A program made the translations under genes and the position numbers. The notes below the pieces were generated by a model. That model ran no database searches. It was not told the DNA's origin and worked only from the letters and a program-made list of their open reading frames with translations. From a virus, in IMG/VR virus record IMGVR_UViG_3300009146_000015, positions 1-62,362 of that record: 62,362 nt of DNA; one strand, written 5' to 3'. Positions 26,386-32,983 of this stretch are shown in pieces (the first letter of the stretch is position 1; every line of letters begins with the position of its first letter).

Positions 26386-27048
26386 GTGACCCGGGACGAG
26401 TATTTCGACCAGCTTGAACTGCCTTTGGCGGTTAGAAATGAGCAAATTGCCTGGGAACGACGTCATACCCTCTTAAGATTGTGGCGGATCAAGGGAATAG
26501 GGTTCAAGGATCTCCTGCCCGTCATGGCGAAACTGGGCAGTAGCGCCAAAACCGTCGAACGGATCCGTAATCTGTGCCGCCGCGCGATCCGCGACGAGAA
26601 CCATCCCGGCTGGAAGCACGGCAGTCCGATCGAGCGCTGGCTCAAACAGCAGACAACACCAAGGGCACTGTATAACGAGCTGCAGGAGGTGCTTAACCCG
26701 AAACCGGTTAAGAAAGTGCGGAAGCGCCCGCCCGGCCCGCGCCCCCCGCGCCGCCTGCCTTACTCGTGGCAGCTGACCTGGCTCAGGCTGCCCAAGTTCG
26801 TCGACATTCCGCTCGATGTGCGACTGCCGGAGGGGTGGGAAGGGCAGGGGCAGGTCATCTACGTACCGCAAGCCGGCACGACGGTGTTCCGGCTGCTATG
26901 CACGACGCCACGCGGCGAGTACTACTGCGATCTCGGCATCGATGACGGCTGGAACGGCTACGCCCATCCACTGTTCGTGAAGGCGCTCGACAAGATCTTC
27001 GAACTGCATTTTGAAGCGTTCATGAAAGACAACGATGCCCGACATTGA
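26386..27048 (+). CDS. Unknown protein between the terminase genes (220 aa)
   Basis: The likely start is GTG 26386 after a G6 tract; a TTG at 26383 is also in frame. The N-terminal half is helical and basic: WERRHTLLRLWRIKGIGF, then MAKLGSSAKTVERIRNLCRR, which has helix-turn-helix character. A Lys/Arg/Pro linker (VRKRPPGPRPPRRLPYS) leads to a beta-rich C-terminal domain. It overlaps the large terminase by 14 bp. I do not recognise a family; a DNA-binding packaging accessory is a reasonable inference from position and N-terminal helices. Confidence 0.55.
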   Translation: MTRDEYFDQLELPLAVRNEQIAWERRHTLLRLWRIKGIGFKDLLPVMAKLGSSAKTVERIRNLCRRAIRDENHPGWKHGSPIERWLKQQTTPRALYNELQEVLNPKPVKKVRKRPPGPRPPRRLPYSWQLTWLRLPKFVDIPLDVRLPEGWEGQGQVIYVPQAGTTVFRLLCTTPRGEYYCDLGIDDGWNGYAHPLFVKALDKIFELHFEAFMKDNDARH

Positions 27049-28483
27049 TTTCGTACCGCCCCCCACCGTCCGCGATTTCATGCTCAGCGAGGCGTTCTTC
27101 CGGATCATCGCCGGACCGGTCGGCAGCGGGAAAACCACCGGAGTGATGATGGAGCTGCTGCGGCGCTCATGTGAGCAGGCGCCGGCACCGGATGGATTGC
27201 GGTATACACGATGGGCGATCGTGCGAACTACATTAAAACAACTACGTGATACTGTGCTGAAGGATATTACACAGTGGCTGGAACCAATCGTTACTTTCAA
27301 GGTAACCGACAACACGGTTTACATCAGCGCCGGGGATGTACGGTCGGAGTGGCTGCTGATCCCGCTCGAGAACCAGGAGGATCAGAAGCGCCTGCTGTCG
27401 ATGCAGCTGACGGGAGCGTGGTTGAGTGAAGCGATCGAGATCCCGCTGTCGCTGACCGAACCGCTGGCTGGCAGATGCGGGCGGTACCCAGGCGCCAGCA
27501 TGGGCGGCGCGACATGGTTCGGCATGGTGGCGGACACCAATCTGCCGACACTGGGGAGCGACTGGGCGGAGTACATGCTCGACCCCCCGCCCGGCACCGA
27601 CGTTTACGTGCAGCCGTCGGGGTTGAGCGAGGAAGCGGAGAACCTGCCGTGGCTGATGCAAACCCCGGAAACGCTGAAACTGCCAGTCGATGATGAGCGG
27701 CGGATTGCACAGGGGAGAACTTACTACGAACGGCTGGCCCAGTCGCCACTGGGGGATGCGTGGATCGCGCGGTATGTGCGGGCGGAATACGGTGAGGACC
27801 CCAGTGGACTGGCGGTGCACCGCGAAACGTTTCAACTTAATTTCCACGTTTTGGAGAGTGTGGACCCGGTGCAGCAGCAGATGCTGATCATCGGCCAGGA
27901 TTTCGGCCGCAACCCGTGCAGTGTGGTGCTGCAGGTGGACGCGAGGGGGAAGGTGCGGGTGCTGGGGGAGTGCATCGCGGAGGATATTTCGCTGGAATTG
28001 CATATTCAGAAATCGCTTCGACCGATGCTGGCAACAAGGCGGTACGCCGGCCTGCCGGCAGTGGTGGTCGGCGACCCCAGCGGGGCGGCAAAGGATAGCC
28101 TGTACGAGGAAACTTCGTTCGATATGCTGAAGCGGCTCGGGTTCATCGCTTATCCGGCACCGACGAATGATATTGATGCGCGGTTGCGGGCAGTGGATGC
28201 GTTGCTGCTGCAGCAAAGGGAAGGCGGGCCGGCGATCGTGTTCAGCTACGAGCATTGCCCGGTGCTGGTGCGAGCGATGATGGGGGGCTACCGCTACGCC
28301 AAGACCCGGCAGGGGGATACCAAGCCGCTACCCGACAAGAGCGGACCCTACTCCCATCCAGCCGATGCGCTGCAATACGCATGTCTGGCGGTGCACGGAG
28401 GGCTAATGACCCGGATCATAGCGCAGATGGCTCGGGGTCCTCGTCAGAAACGGCCGACGATCCCCGCGGGGGCGTGGACTTAG
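27035..28483 (+). CDS. terL: Large terminase subunit (482 aa)
   Basis: The ATPase part has Walker A GPVGSGKTT at residues 27-35 and a Walker B-like GAWLSEAIEI at 127-136. The nuclease part has IIGQDFGRNP (Asp289) and VVVGDPSG (Asp347), then HPADALQY (His441, Asp444), giving the acidic cluster of terminase RNase H-like nucleases. The N-terminus is short, as in podovirus TerL proteins. Its C-terminal codons overlap the opposite-strand DNA-binding gene by 68 bp. A palindrome variant with 3-nt spacer lies inside the gene at 27290. Confidence 0.92.
   Translation: MPDIDFVPPPTVRDFMLSEAFFRIIAGPVGSGKTTGVMMELLRRSCEQAPAPDGLRYTRWAIVRTTLKQLRDTVLKDITQWLEPIVTFKVTDNTVYISAGDVRSEWLLIPLENQEDQKRLLSMQLTGAWLSEAIEIPLSLTEPLAGRCGRYPGASMGGATWFGMVADTNLPTLGSDWAEYMLDPPPGTDVYVQPSGLSEEAENLPWLMQTPETLKLPVDDERRIAQGRTYYERLAQSPLGDAWIARYVRAEYGEDPSGLAVHRETFQLNFHVLESVDPVQQQMLIIGQDFGRNPCSVVLQVDARGKVRVLGECIAEDISLELHIQKSLRPMLATRRYAGLPAVVVGDPSGAAKDSLYEETSFDMLKRLGFIAYPAPTNDIDARLRAVDALLLQQREGGPAIVFSYEHCPVLVRAMMGGYRYAKTRQGDTKPLPDKSGPYSHPADALQYACLAVHGGLMTRIIAQMARGPRQKRPTIPAGAWT
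27290..27306. promoter_or_regulatory. Palindrome variant, 3-nt spacer, inside terL
   Basis: GTTACTTTCAAGGTAAC, one mismatch in the right half; a coding-internal copy, less certain. Confidence 0.4.
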
Positions 28484-28985
28484 GAGGGGCTGCTGTCAGC
28501 TCCTCGATGTCGACGATACCAAGCTCCGGAGGGGGAGTTTGAGTGGTGGCGGAAACTGAGGGAGCGCGGGTGCCGTCGGGGCGGAGTTCGCCAGAGTTGA
28601 GTTCGGGAACGGGATAGAATGAAGCGAGCGTAGGTTTGCGCTTGCGCGAACGCTTGGGGCGGGTGACGGCAGGGATGAGCACGGACTTGCCCGTGGTGGC
28701 ATCCCAACCCATGGTTGGAGCCGGGCGCGGCACCAGGAATTCGCCAGAGCGCGCGTCGCGCGTGTTCTCGATCACCCACTGCACGATGTCGGCAGTGCGA
28801 TAAAAGATATTTCGCTTGAACTGAAAGTACGGGGGGCCTTCGCCGTTGTTGCGCCAGAGCGCGATGGTCGGGCCGACGACGCCAACCGCACGGCCAAATT
28901 CATCCTCGGTGACGATCCCCAGCAGCGTCCGCACATCGTTGGTTGACATGGGAGCCGGGGGCTTGGGAGCTTTGGGAGTTTTCAT
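28416..28985 (-). CDS. DNA-binding protein with HTH_17/MerR-like domain (189 aa), candidate regulator
   Basis: Residues about 18-75 form a helix-turn-helix of the excisionase/MerR type (VTEDEFGRAVGVVGPTIALW, then a basic wing ending RTADIVQWVIENT). The C-terminal half is basic then Pro-rich and probably disordered. It is the only leftward gene within the rightward arm and overlaps the terL 3' end by 68 bp, so its transcript is antisense to terL. The control region upstream (28986-29322) carries two palindromes and a G-quadruplex motif. It could repress the early arm or modulate packaging genes; which sites it binds is not known. Confidence 0.6.
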   Translation of the reverse strand: MKTPKAPKPPAPMSTNDVRTLLGIVTEDEFGRAVGVVGPTIALWRNNGEGPPYFQFKRNIFYRTADIVQWVIENTRDARSGEFLVPRPAPTMGWDATTGKSVLIPAVTRPKRSRKRKPTLASFYPVPELNSGELRPDGTRAPSVSATTQTPPPELGIVDIEELTAAPPKSTPPRGSSAVSDEDPEPSAL

Positions 28986-29142
28986 GTCCGATCCGTAGCG
29001 GAGGTCATATCTGATTTAGGATAGGTACCGAGTTAATGGGGAGGTGGTCAAGAGGTGAAATGGTGTAGAGACCTACAAGGCTTATGTAATGTATTTGTAA
29101 TTTTGATTTTTGGGGTTTTGTGTTTGCGACTCACCTAAAAGA

Positions 29143-29162
29143 GGGGGGCGGGGGTGGGTGGG
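29143..29162 (+). other. Compact G-quadruplex motif
   Basis: G6-C-G5-T-G3-T-G3, that is four G tracts with single-nucleotide loops, which is the most stable class of parallel quadruplex by general rules. It sits 33 bp before a TTACTT-class palindrome in the divergent control region, and a further G8 run follows at 29174. Confidence 0.6.
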
Positions 29163-29194
29163 TCTGTCCAAATGGGGGGGGCGGGTCGGCCATT

Positions 29195-29212
29195 GTTACA
29201 TGTAAAAGTAAC
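29195..29212. promoter_or_regulatory. Palindrome variant in the divergent control region
   Basis: GTTACATGTAAAAGTAAC, one mismatch in the left half, 32 bp right of the quadruplex motif. Confidence 0.55.
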
Positions 29213-29230
29213 ATTCTCCCAGATTTGATG

Positions 29231-29248
29231 GTTACTTTTAGTTGTAAC
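29231..29248. promoter_or_regulatory. Degenerate palindrome next to 29195
   Basis: GTTACTTTTAGTTGTAAC, two mismatches; starts 36 bp after the start of the previous site, a possible helical-phase pair. Confidence 0.4.
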
Positions 29249-29322
29249 CACGCCAAAAGCCCGATTAAAATTCTGGTATGTAGAGACCGCATTGTGTGGC
29301 TCACAAACGGAGAATGAAAACT

Positions 29323-30192
29323 ATGTCTACCAAATCGTCAAAGAAGCTTGCGAATACGAATGCCTTCAATCCGGAGGTTTCCGCGTTCATCGCGTCGCAG
29401 GCTACCGCCATTGTGAAGAGCGAAGATATCTGGCCGGCCGCGTTCATTCAATGCGTAAAATGGGCAACACCGAACGGCGACGTGCCGCCTGTAATGACGC
29501 TGACGAACAAGGCCCCGAAGCCTGCGGCCGGAACCAAGGTTTCGGGCAAAGCAACGAAGGTCGGTAAGGCGGCGATTGTCGACGATGTAAGTCTTTTCGT
29601 CGACGCGCTCCGCGATCAAGTCAACGAGGAAGGCAAGGCGAAAGACGTCAGCATGACCGACAAAACCGCCAAGTCGCGCAAGTCGCTCTTGCGGTCGGCC
29701 GTCGGACTTGGCGCTCTGGAAAATATCAACGGTATCGACTTGCTCGCCGATGCACGTCTTGAGCGCAACGCATTGGCCGACGACGACAAGAAAAACTTGA
29801 TCGATTGCTACTATTCGATCGCCGTCGAGCAAATCAAGTCGCCTGAAAAGGCGCTCGACAAGACTAAGATCAAGTCGCTTGTCGAGAAAAAGAAGGCGGC
29901 AGAAAAGTCGCTCGGGCAGGTCTGGACAGATATGGCAAAGAAGCTTGTCGAATTGTCGAAAAACGACACGCTGCCCGGCCACCAGACACGCGGCAAGCTT
30001 GCCTTGCTTTTTCAGTCGGAAGCTAAGAAGCTTGTCAGCGCGGAAGAAGCAAAGCACAAGATGGACGAAGCCGAGACGGCAAAGGAAACTTACGCGGCGC
30101 TCACCGACGACGATAGCGGCGCGGCCGTTCTCGCAACGCTGGTCGGCCGTCCGAAGCGTACCGCGAAGGCGACCAACGGCAAGACGGCCTAG
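29323..30192 (+). CDS. Lysine-rich unknown protein in its own transcription unit (289 aa)
   Basis: I place the start at ATG 29323, 10 bases after GGAG; ATG 29314 is possible. The protein is Lys/Ala-rich and largely helical: KKKAAEKSLGQVWTDMAKKL, HKMDEAETAKETYAALTD, with a basic end RPKRTAKATNGK. The gene has a control region before it and a strong terminator behind it, so it stands alone, like a moron or a separately controlled early gene. Codons are less GC-rich at wobble positions than in neighbours. I do not recognise it; a nucleoid-associated or DNA-covering role is only a guess from charge. Confidence 0.6.
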   Translation: MSTKSSKKLANTNAFNPEVSAFIASQATAIVKSEDIWPAAFIQCVKWATPNGDVPPVMTLTNKAPKPAAGTKVSGKATKVGKAAIVDDVSLFVDALRDQVNEEGKAKDVSMTDKTAKSRKSLLRSAVGLGALENINGIDLLADARLERNALADDDKKNLIDCYYSIAVEQIKSPEKALDKTKIKSLVEKKKAAEKSLGQVWTDMAKKLVELSKNDTLPGHQTRGKLALLFQSEAKKLVSAEEAKHKMDEAETAKETYAALTDDDSGAAVLATLVGRPKRTAKATNGKTA

Positions 30193-30208
30193 TTACTTCG
30201 AAGGTAAC
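30192..30208. promoter_or_regulatory. Palindrome variant, 3-nt spacer, before terminator
   Basis: GTTACTTCGAAGGTAAC starts on the last base of the 289-aa gene stop codon, just before the terminator stem. Confidence 0.55.
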
Positions 30209-30211
30209 GAG

Positions 30212-30249
30212 GGGAGAGGCGAAAGCCTCTCCCTTCTTATTTTTTGTTT
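30212..30249 (+). terminator. Rho-independent terminator
   Basis: A perfect 9-bp stem (GGGAGAGGC with GCCTCTCCC) and a GAAA tetraloop are followed by TTCTTATTTTTTGTTT. It closes the transcription unit of the 289-aa gene and lies 3 bp after a 17-bp palindrome variant. Confidence 0.9.
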
Positions 30250-30285
30250 CGCGCATTCCCCAACGAACCCGGGCGCGCGCGTGAA

Positions 30286-30312
30286 ATGTAACGGTAATGA
30301 TTACCGTTACAT
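30286..30312. repeat. 13-bp perfect inverted repeat
   Basis: ATGTAACGGTAAT, one central G, then ATTACCGTTACAT. It partly overlaps the palindrome at 30306-30323 and is placed where a promoter for the following small genes is expected, so it is probably an operator. Confidence 0.6.
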
Positions 30313-30323
30313 TACAAAGTAAC
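30306..30323. promoter_or_regulatory. Palindrome variant in control module copy 1
   Basis: GTTACATTACAAAGTAAC, one mismatch, 14 bp before ATG 30338 and overlapping the 13-bp inverted repeat. Confidence 0.55.
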
Positions 30324-30337
30324 ATAGGAGAAATGTG

Positions 30338-30541
30338 ATGATCCTCAACTATGTAATCCACAATCCCAACAATCCCAGCGAAGGCATGGGCATACAGGGA
30401 CGGACGCGAAGCGAGCAAGCCAACATCGAAGCAATCCTCGACATGCTCGGAGCCTGCTATACGGTCGAGATCGACGATCGCTGGCAGGCGAAATATGTGG
30501 CGCGTTACGGCCGCCGGCAGGTCCGCCATGACCAGACATGA
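30338..30541 (+). CDS. Small unknown early protein (67 aa)
   Basis: ATG 30338 has TAGGAG 7 bases upstream; GTG 30335 is also in frame but too close. The protein is neutral, with a short helix around SEQANIEAILDMLGACY and a strand VEIDDRW. Together with the next gene it forms a two-gene unit bounded by two terminators. A remote similarity between the two products can be seen (ILDMLGACYTVEID and MEMLQERFRFVIDI), suggesting they may be related. Function unknown. Confidence 0.6.
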   Translation: MILNYVIHNPNNPSEGMGIQGRTRSEQANIEAILDMLGACYTVEIDDRWQAKYVARYGRRQVRHDQT

Positions 30542-30746
30542 GCTCGCCCTGATAATCATCCGGCAATATGGCGGTAAGGTATGGCACGAAGGGCCGTACT
30601 GGAACTGGTGCAAGTTCGGTAATCATGCCAGCGCCAGTAATGCTATGGAAATGTTACAGGAACGTTTCCGCTTCGTGATCGACATCGGTACATGGTGTCC
30701 GACCGTACCATTGATCGGGTTCCGTTACAGAATCGTTACGATGTAA
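30528..30746 (+). CDS. Small unknown early protein (72 aa)
   Basis: The frame starts at ATG 30528 inside the end of the preceding gene (14-bp overlap). The protein has a helical start (MTRHELALIIIRQYGG), an aromatic-rich centre (VWHEGPYWNWCKFGN) and a hydrophobic end. A strong terminator follows 14 bp after its stop. No family recognised; it may bind a partner protein through the Trp-rich segment, but this is speculation from composition. Confidence 0.6.
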   Translation: MTRHELALIIIRQYGGKVWHEGPYWNWCKFGNHASASNAMEMLQERFRFVIDIGTWCPTVPLIGFRYRIVTM

Positions 30747-30759
30747 GTGAAATGTGATG

Positions 30760-30798
30760 GGCGGCCCCTCGGGGCCGCCTTTCATTTGTCATTTTTTT
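30760..30798 (+). terminator. Rho-independent terminator
   Basis: A 9-bp stem (GGCGGCCCC with GGGGCCGCC) and a 2-base apex (the innermost pairs probably open) are followed by TTTCATTTGTCATTTTTTT. It closes the two-gene unit at 30338-30746. Confidence 0.85.
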
Positions 30799-30871
30799 GT
30801 AACGCGCATTCCCCACGAGCCCGAAAAGCGGTGAATTATGGAACATTATTACAGTTACATTACAATGTAAT
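30793..30871 (+). repeat. Control module copy 2 (paired with 30240-30323)
   Basis: This copy repeats the blocks TTTTTTG, CGCGCATTCCCC, ACGAGCCCG, GTGAA and GTTACATTACAA of copy 1 with small gaps. The 13-bp inverted repeat is not preserved, and the closing palindrome has drifted to GTTACATTACAATGTAAT. Confidence 0.6.
30854..30871. promoter_or_regulatory. Degenerate palindrome in control module copy 2
   Basis: GTTACATTACAATGTAAT, two mismatches, equivalent in position to the site at 30306. Confidence 0.4.
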
Positions 30872-31048
30872 CTTATTGTAATCTAATTAATCGTAGCTCA
30901 ACCGGGGCGCGCACCATACGGCAGTGAGGGAGAAAGGCCAAGCCCTAAGCCAAGATTACTGGACCTTGAGTTGTATTTGATTACATCTCCTTATTATTAT
31001 TGTTAATGTTAAATAATTTATAAAACCACGGACACGAAAGAATACCAG

Positions 31049-31080
31049 AAGTTGTACATAGGCGTAAAGCTCTACAACTT
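31049..31080. repeat. Inverted repeat AAGTTGTA / TACAACTT
   Basis: Two 8-bp arms separated by 16 bp lie in the AT-rich control region, 60 bp before the -35 box of the early promoter. Size and spacing suit an operator or a small RNA hairpin. Confidence 0.45.
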
Positions 31081-31140
31081 ATACGTCCTGACTTGTCTCT
31101 ATTGTCGGCGGGTTTGGTTAAACTATTAACACCAATGGCC

Positions 31141-31170
31141 TTGACACCCCGGCAATTAATAACGTGTAAT
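31141..31170 (+). promoter_or_regulatory. Sigma70-type promoter for the early gene block
   Basis: A perfect -35 box TTGACA (31141-31146), an 18-bp spacer and a near-consensus -10 box TGTAAT (31165-31170), 34 bp before the start of the 175-aa DNA-binding gene. It would drive host-polymerase transcription of the rightward early genes on entry. Confidence 0.6.
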
Positions 31171-31203
31171 CCAGCCCCAAAACGTCGATTAACAAGAGGA
31201 GTA

Positions 31204-31731
31204 ATGAAAATGCGTCATCCAACACGCGTGGTCGACCCTGACGGGATTGCGTTCTCTTACAAGGATGTTTCCCAGATATACAATATCCCGATTGGCAGCA
31301 TTCGTGTGCGGGCCAGTCTGTGGCGACGCGAGCACGGTGATGCCGACGTGCCGCTTGCGGCCGTCCTGCGCCAGTCGAAGGACCTGATCACGATCAAGGT
31401 TCATAGCGACAAGCATACTCCTAAAACCTGGGACATGACCATCCCCGAGCTGGTCGAACATGTGGGTAAGCCACGGACCACTGTGATGCGGGCTCTCGAC
31501 CAATGGCGTGCGCTCTATTCCGAGGGGCCGGTCAATCTCCCCGGCTTCCGTCAGTTTGCCGTCCAATCGAAGCGTGTCCGCGACGCACAGCTACGCAGGC
31601 TCGACGCGGCGCGTCGTCGCGTCCTTCGTGAGGTTCGCGGCCTTGAGGTTGCGCATTCGGAGCGCCTGCTTGGCGACCCCTTAGAACCGACCCCAGACAC
31701 TAACAACGAGGGAGGGAACAATCCAGAGTAG
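31204..31731 (+). CDS. DNA-binding early regulator with two helix-turn-helix-like segments (175 aa)
   Basis: ATG 31204 has GAGGAG just upstream; the second ATG (31210) is also usable. Two segments have helix-turn-helix layout: YKDVSQIYNIPIGSIRVRAS at about residues 20-39 and IPELVEHVGKPRTTVMRAL at about 82-100. The region after them is a basic helix (AQLRRLDAARRRVLREVRG). It is the first gene after the best promoter in the window, the usual place of an early transcription regulator. It is a candidate binder of the genome-wide palindrome; the target is unproven. Confidence 0.6.
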   Translation: MKMRHPTRVVDPDGIAFSYKDVSQIYNIPIGSIRVRASLWRREHGDADVPLAAVLRQSKDLITIKVHSDKHTPKTWDMTIPELVEHVGKPRTTVMRALDQWRALYSEGPVNLPGFRQFAVQSKRVRDAQLRRLDAARRRVLREVRGLEVAHSERLLGDPLEPTPDTNNEGGNNPE

Positions 31732-31758
31732 CAACCCTAGCGTGTAACTTTCCACAAT

Positions 31759-31776
31759 GTTACTTTGAAAGGTAAC
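31759..31776. promoter_or_regulatory. Palindrome variant merged with ribosome-binding site
   Basis: GTTACTTTGAAAGGTAAC, 4 bp before ATG 31781; the extra G makes AAAGG. Confidence 0.7.
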
Positions 31777-31780
31777 CACA

Positions 31781-32050
31781 ATGGCCGAGGACTACGAAAA
31801 GCTCGCCCGCGCTGCCGGCTGGCATGGCCCTGACGCCCAAGGCTGGTGGTATCGCAGGTACAAACGCGGGGACAGTGCGGCCCTGCGTTCATTACACAAA
31901 CATGCGCCAGAGCAGAGGCGAAACTACCTGCAAACGCACGGATACCAGAGACTGCATGCGTTGACTGCACTGCACGCGGTGACGTTCGACCTGCGTAAGG
32001 ACGTCCTGAGTGATGAACTGAACCCACCCAAAGGAGACCAAAATGACTAA
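31781..32050 (+). CDS. Small basic early protein (89 aa)
   Basis: ATG 31781 lies 5 bp after a palindrome whose right half (AAAGGTAAC) also provides the AAGG for ribosome binding. The protein is rich in Arg, His, Trp and Tyr (AGWHGPDAQGWWYRRYKRGD; HKHAPEQRRNYLQTHGYQRL) and probably compact. It overlaps the following gene by 8 bp. No family is recognised. The aromatic-basic surface could bind nucleic acid. Confidence 0.55.
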   Translation: MAEDYEKLARAAGWHGPDAQGWWYRRYKRGDSAALRSLHKHAPEQRRNYLQTHGYQRLHALTALHAVTFDLRKDVLSDELNPPKGDQND

Positions 32051-32306
32051 CCCTGATCTGTACGCCATCGTCACCCTGATCTCGGGTCGACGCTATTACT
32101 GGAAGCGCGCCCGCAAGGGCGCAAAGAACACATCTGGCTCATGGGGATACTTCCTCGATGCCAGCGTGTTCACTGCCGACGAGCGCAAGCAAACCACCCT
32201 GCCGCCTAATGGCGCATGGGTAAGCGTGCTGCATGGCATGGGCAAGAACCACTACTATCCTGCCGACAGCGTGCTGCACTACCCTACTCAGCACGCTGCC
32301 GAGTAA
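32043..32306 (+). CDS. Small early protein (87 aa)
   Basis: The start overlaps the stop of the previous gene, with GGAGA 7 bases before ATG 32043, so the two are coupled. The sequence is beta-rich with basic loops (VTLISGRRYYWKRARKGAKN) and a C-terminal aromatic-His stretch (GMGKNHYYPADSVLHY). It ends 22 bp before the next palindrome. Function unknown; no membrane segment or cysteine pair is visible. Confidence 0.55.
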   Translation: MTNPDLYAIVTLISGRRYYWKRARKGAKNTSGSWGYFLDASVFTADERKQTTLPPNGAWVSVLHGMGKNHYYPADSVLHYPTQHAAE

Positions 32307-32328
32307 CACACCCACCCCTTACCGCAAC

Positions 32329-32346
32329 GTTACTTTGAAAGGTAAC
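32329..32346. promoter_or_regulatory. Palindrome variant merged with ribosome-binding site
   Basis: Same 18 bases as the site at 31759, 4 bp before ATG 32351. Confidence 0.7.
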
Positions 32347-32350
32347 CGTA

Positions 32351-32524
32351 ATGATAGAAGTACTCGGAATGATCTGGGCGATCGGCGTGCCGATCTACTG
32401 GATCCACGCCATTAACGAAGCTCACGCCGTACGTCAGCCCCTCGTGCCAGCCATGTTCGAGTGTGCACCGCTGGCGCTGATCTGGCCGCTGATGCTCACC
32501 GACAGAAACCCACGGAGGTGGTGA
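32351..32524 (+). CDS. Small membrane-type protein (57 aa)
   Basis: ATG 32351 follows a palindrome by 4 bp, and the next gene starts on its stop codon (TGATG). Residues 3-22 are hydrophobic (EVLGMIWAIGVPIYWIHAI) and a second apolar stretch occupies residues about 34-49 (AMFECAPLALIWPLML), suggesting a hairpin membrane protein. Small inner-membrane proteins in early phage regions often act on host functions or superinfection; there is no specific evidence here. Confidence 0.55.
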   Translation: MIEVLGMIWAIGVPIYWIHAINEAHAVRQPLVPAMFECAPLALIWPLMLTDRNPRRW

Positions 32525-32715
32525 TGGAAATCAAGGAAATGCATCACACCATGCAGAAGCTGCACGAGCTGGTCGAGGAGATGGCCGGTGAGCGTTGCGA
32601 GGATTACGACCCGGGCTGTGCCACCTGTCAGATGTGGGCCAAGCACGATATCCTCACCAACGCGCTGGATGACGTGATCAACTTCACATACCCGCAATCA
32701 GTGGTGCGGGGCTGA
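32524..32715 (+). CDS. Small acidic protein with cysteines (63 aa)
   Basis: It is coupled to the previous gene through a TGATG junction, with GGAGG 7 bases upstream. The N-terminal helix is acidic (EIKEMHHTMQKLHELVEEM). The middle has C-x7-C-x2-C (CEDYDPGCATCQM), which with nearby His residues could hold one metal ion. No family recognised. Confidence 0.55.
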   Translation: MEIKEMHHTMQKLHELVEEMAGERCEDYDPGCATCQMWAKHDILTNALDDVINFTYPQSVVRG

Positions 32716-32763
32716 ACTCCAACAAAAATATCACCTCAACGTTACAACGTCTCGGTGATCAAC

Positions 32764-32781
32764 ATTACTTTGGAAGGTAAC
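32764..32781. promoter_or_regulatory. Palindrome variant merged with ribosome-binding site
   Basis: ATTACTTTGGAAGGTAAC, 4 bp before ATG 32786. Confidence 0.65.
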
Positions 32782-32785
32782 CAAA

Positions 32786-32983
32786 ATGTTGAATGATATC
32801 GAACGTGCAGCCCGTCTTGTGGAACTGCAGGTACTGCTGTCTTGTTACGGGCAGGGCGACGACAGCAAGAAGCGCAAGCTTGCCATCGAGCTGCTGGTCG
32901 GTAAGCCCGACGGCGATCAGACCGATCGGCTGGCGCAGCTTGCCATCATGATCGCCACGGGTGGCGTTGGAGTGGCGCCATGA
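32786..32983 (+). CDS. Small helical protein (65 aa)
   Basis: ATG 32786 lies 5 bp after a palindrome whose right half reads GGAAGGTAAC and so includes the ribosome-binding site. The product is a helical small protein (IERAARLVELQVLLSCYG; KKRKLAIELLVGKP). Its stop overlaps the next start in an ATGA junction. Function unknown. Confidence 0.55.
   Translation: MLNDIERAARLVELQVLLSCYGQGDDSKKRKLAIELLVGKPDGDQTDRLAQLAIMIATGGVGVAP

Larger units (their letters stand above)
28986..29322. promoter_or_regulatory. Divergent control region
   Basis: This 337-bp gap separates the leftward DNA-binding gene from the rightward 289-aa gene. It holds, from left to right, an AT-rich half (29014-29140), a compact G-quadruplex motif, a second G8 run at 29174-29181, and two palindromes of the TTACTT class. 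A weak leftward promoter is possible (TTGACC read on the minus strand from 29051, 18 bp, TACCTA). I see no open frame with coding character. Confidence 0.5.
30240..30323 (+). repeat. Control module copy 1 (paired with 30793-30871)
   Basis: From the T tail of the first terminator onward the sequence reads TTTTTTG, CGCGCATTCCCC, ACGA-CCCG, GTGAA, and ends in GTTACATTACAAAGTAAC. The same blocks in the same order occur after the second terminator. It also contains the 13-bp inverted repeat at 30286-30312. Confidence 0.6.
30747..31203. promoter_or_regulatory. Long AT-rich non-coding region, candidate origin or master early control region
   Basis: This 457-bp stretch holds the second terminator, control module copy 2, an AT-rich block at 30965-31025 (TTATTATTATTGTTAATG), an 8-bp-arm inverted repeat at 31049-31080 and a promoter at 31141-31170. 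No frame with coding character fills it. In a genome this GC-rich, an AT-rich block with inverted repeats at the head of the early genes would suit a replication origin, but there are no iterons that I can see. Confidence 0.5.

Noticed and set aside
30886-30960. tRNA-like sequence (GTAGCTCAACCGG) after control module 2
   Set aside because: The bases that follow do not form anticodon and T arms.
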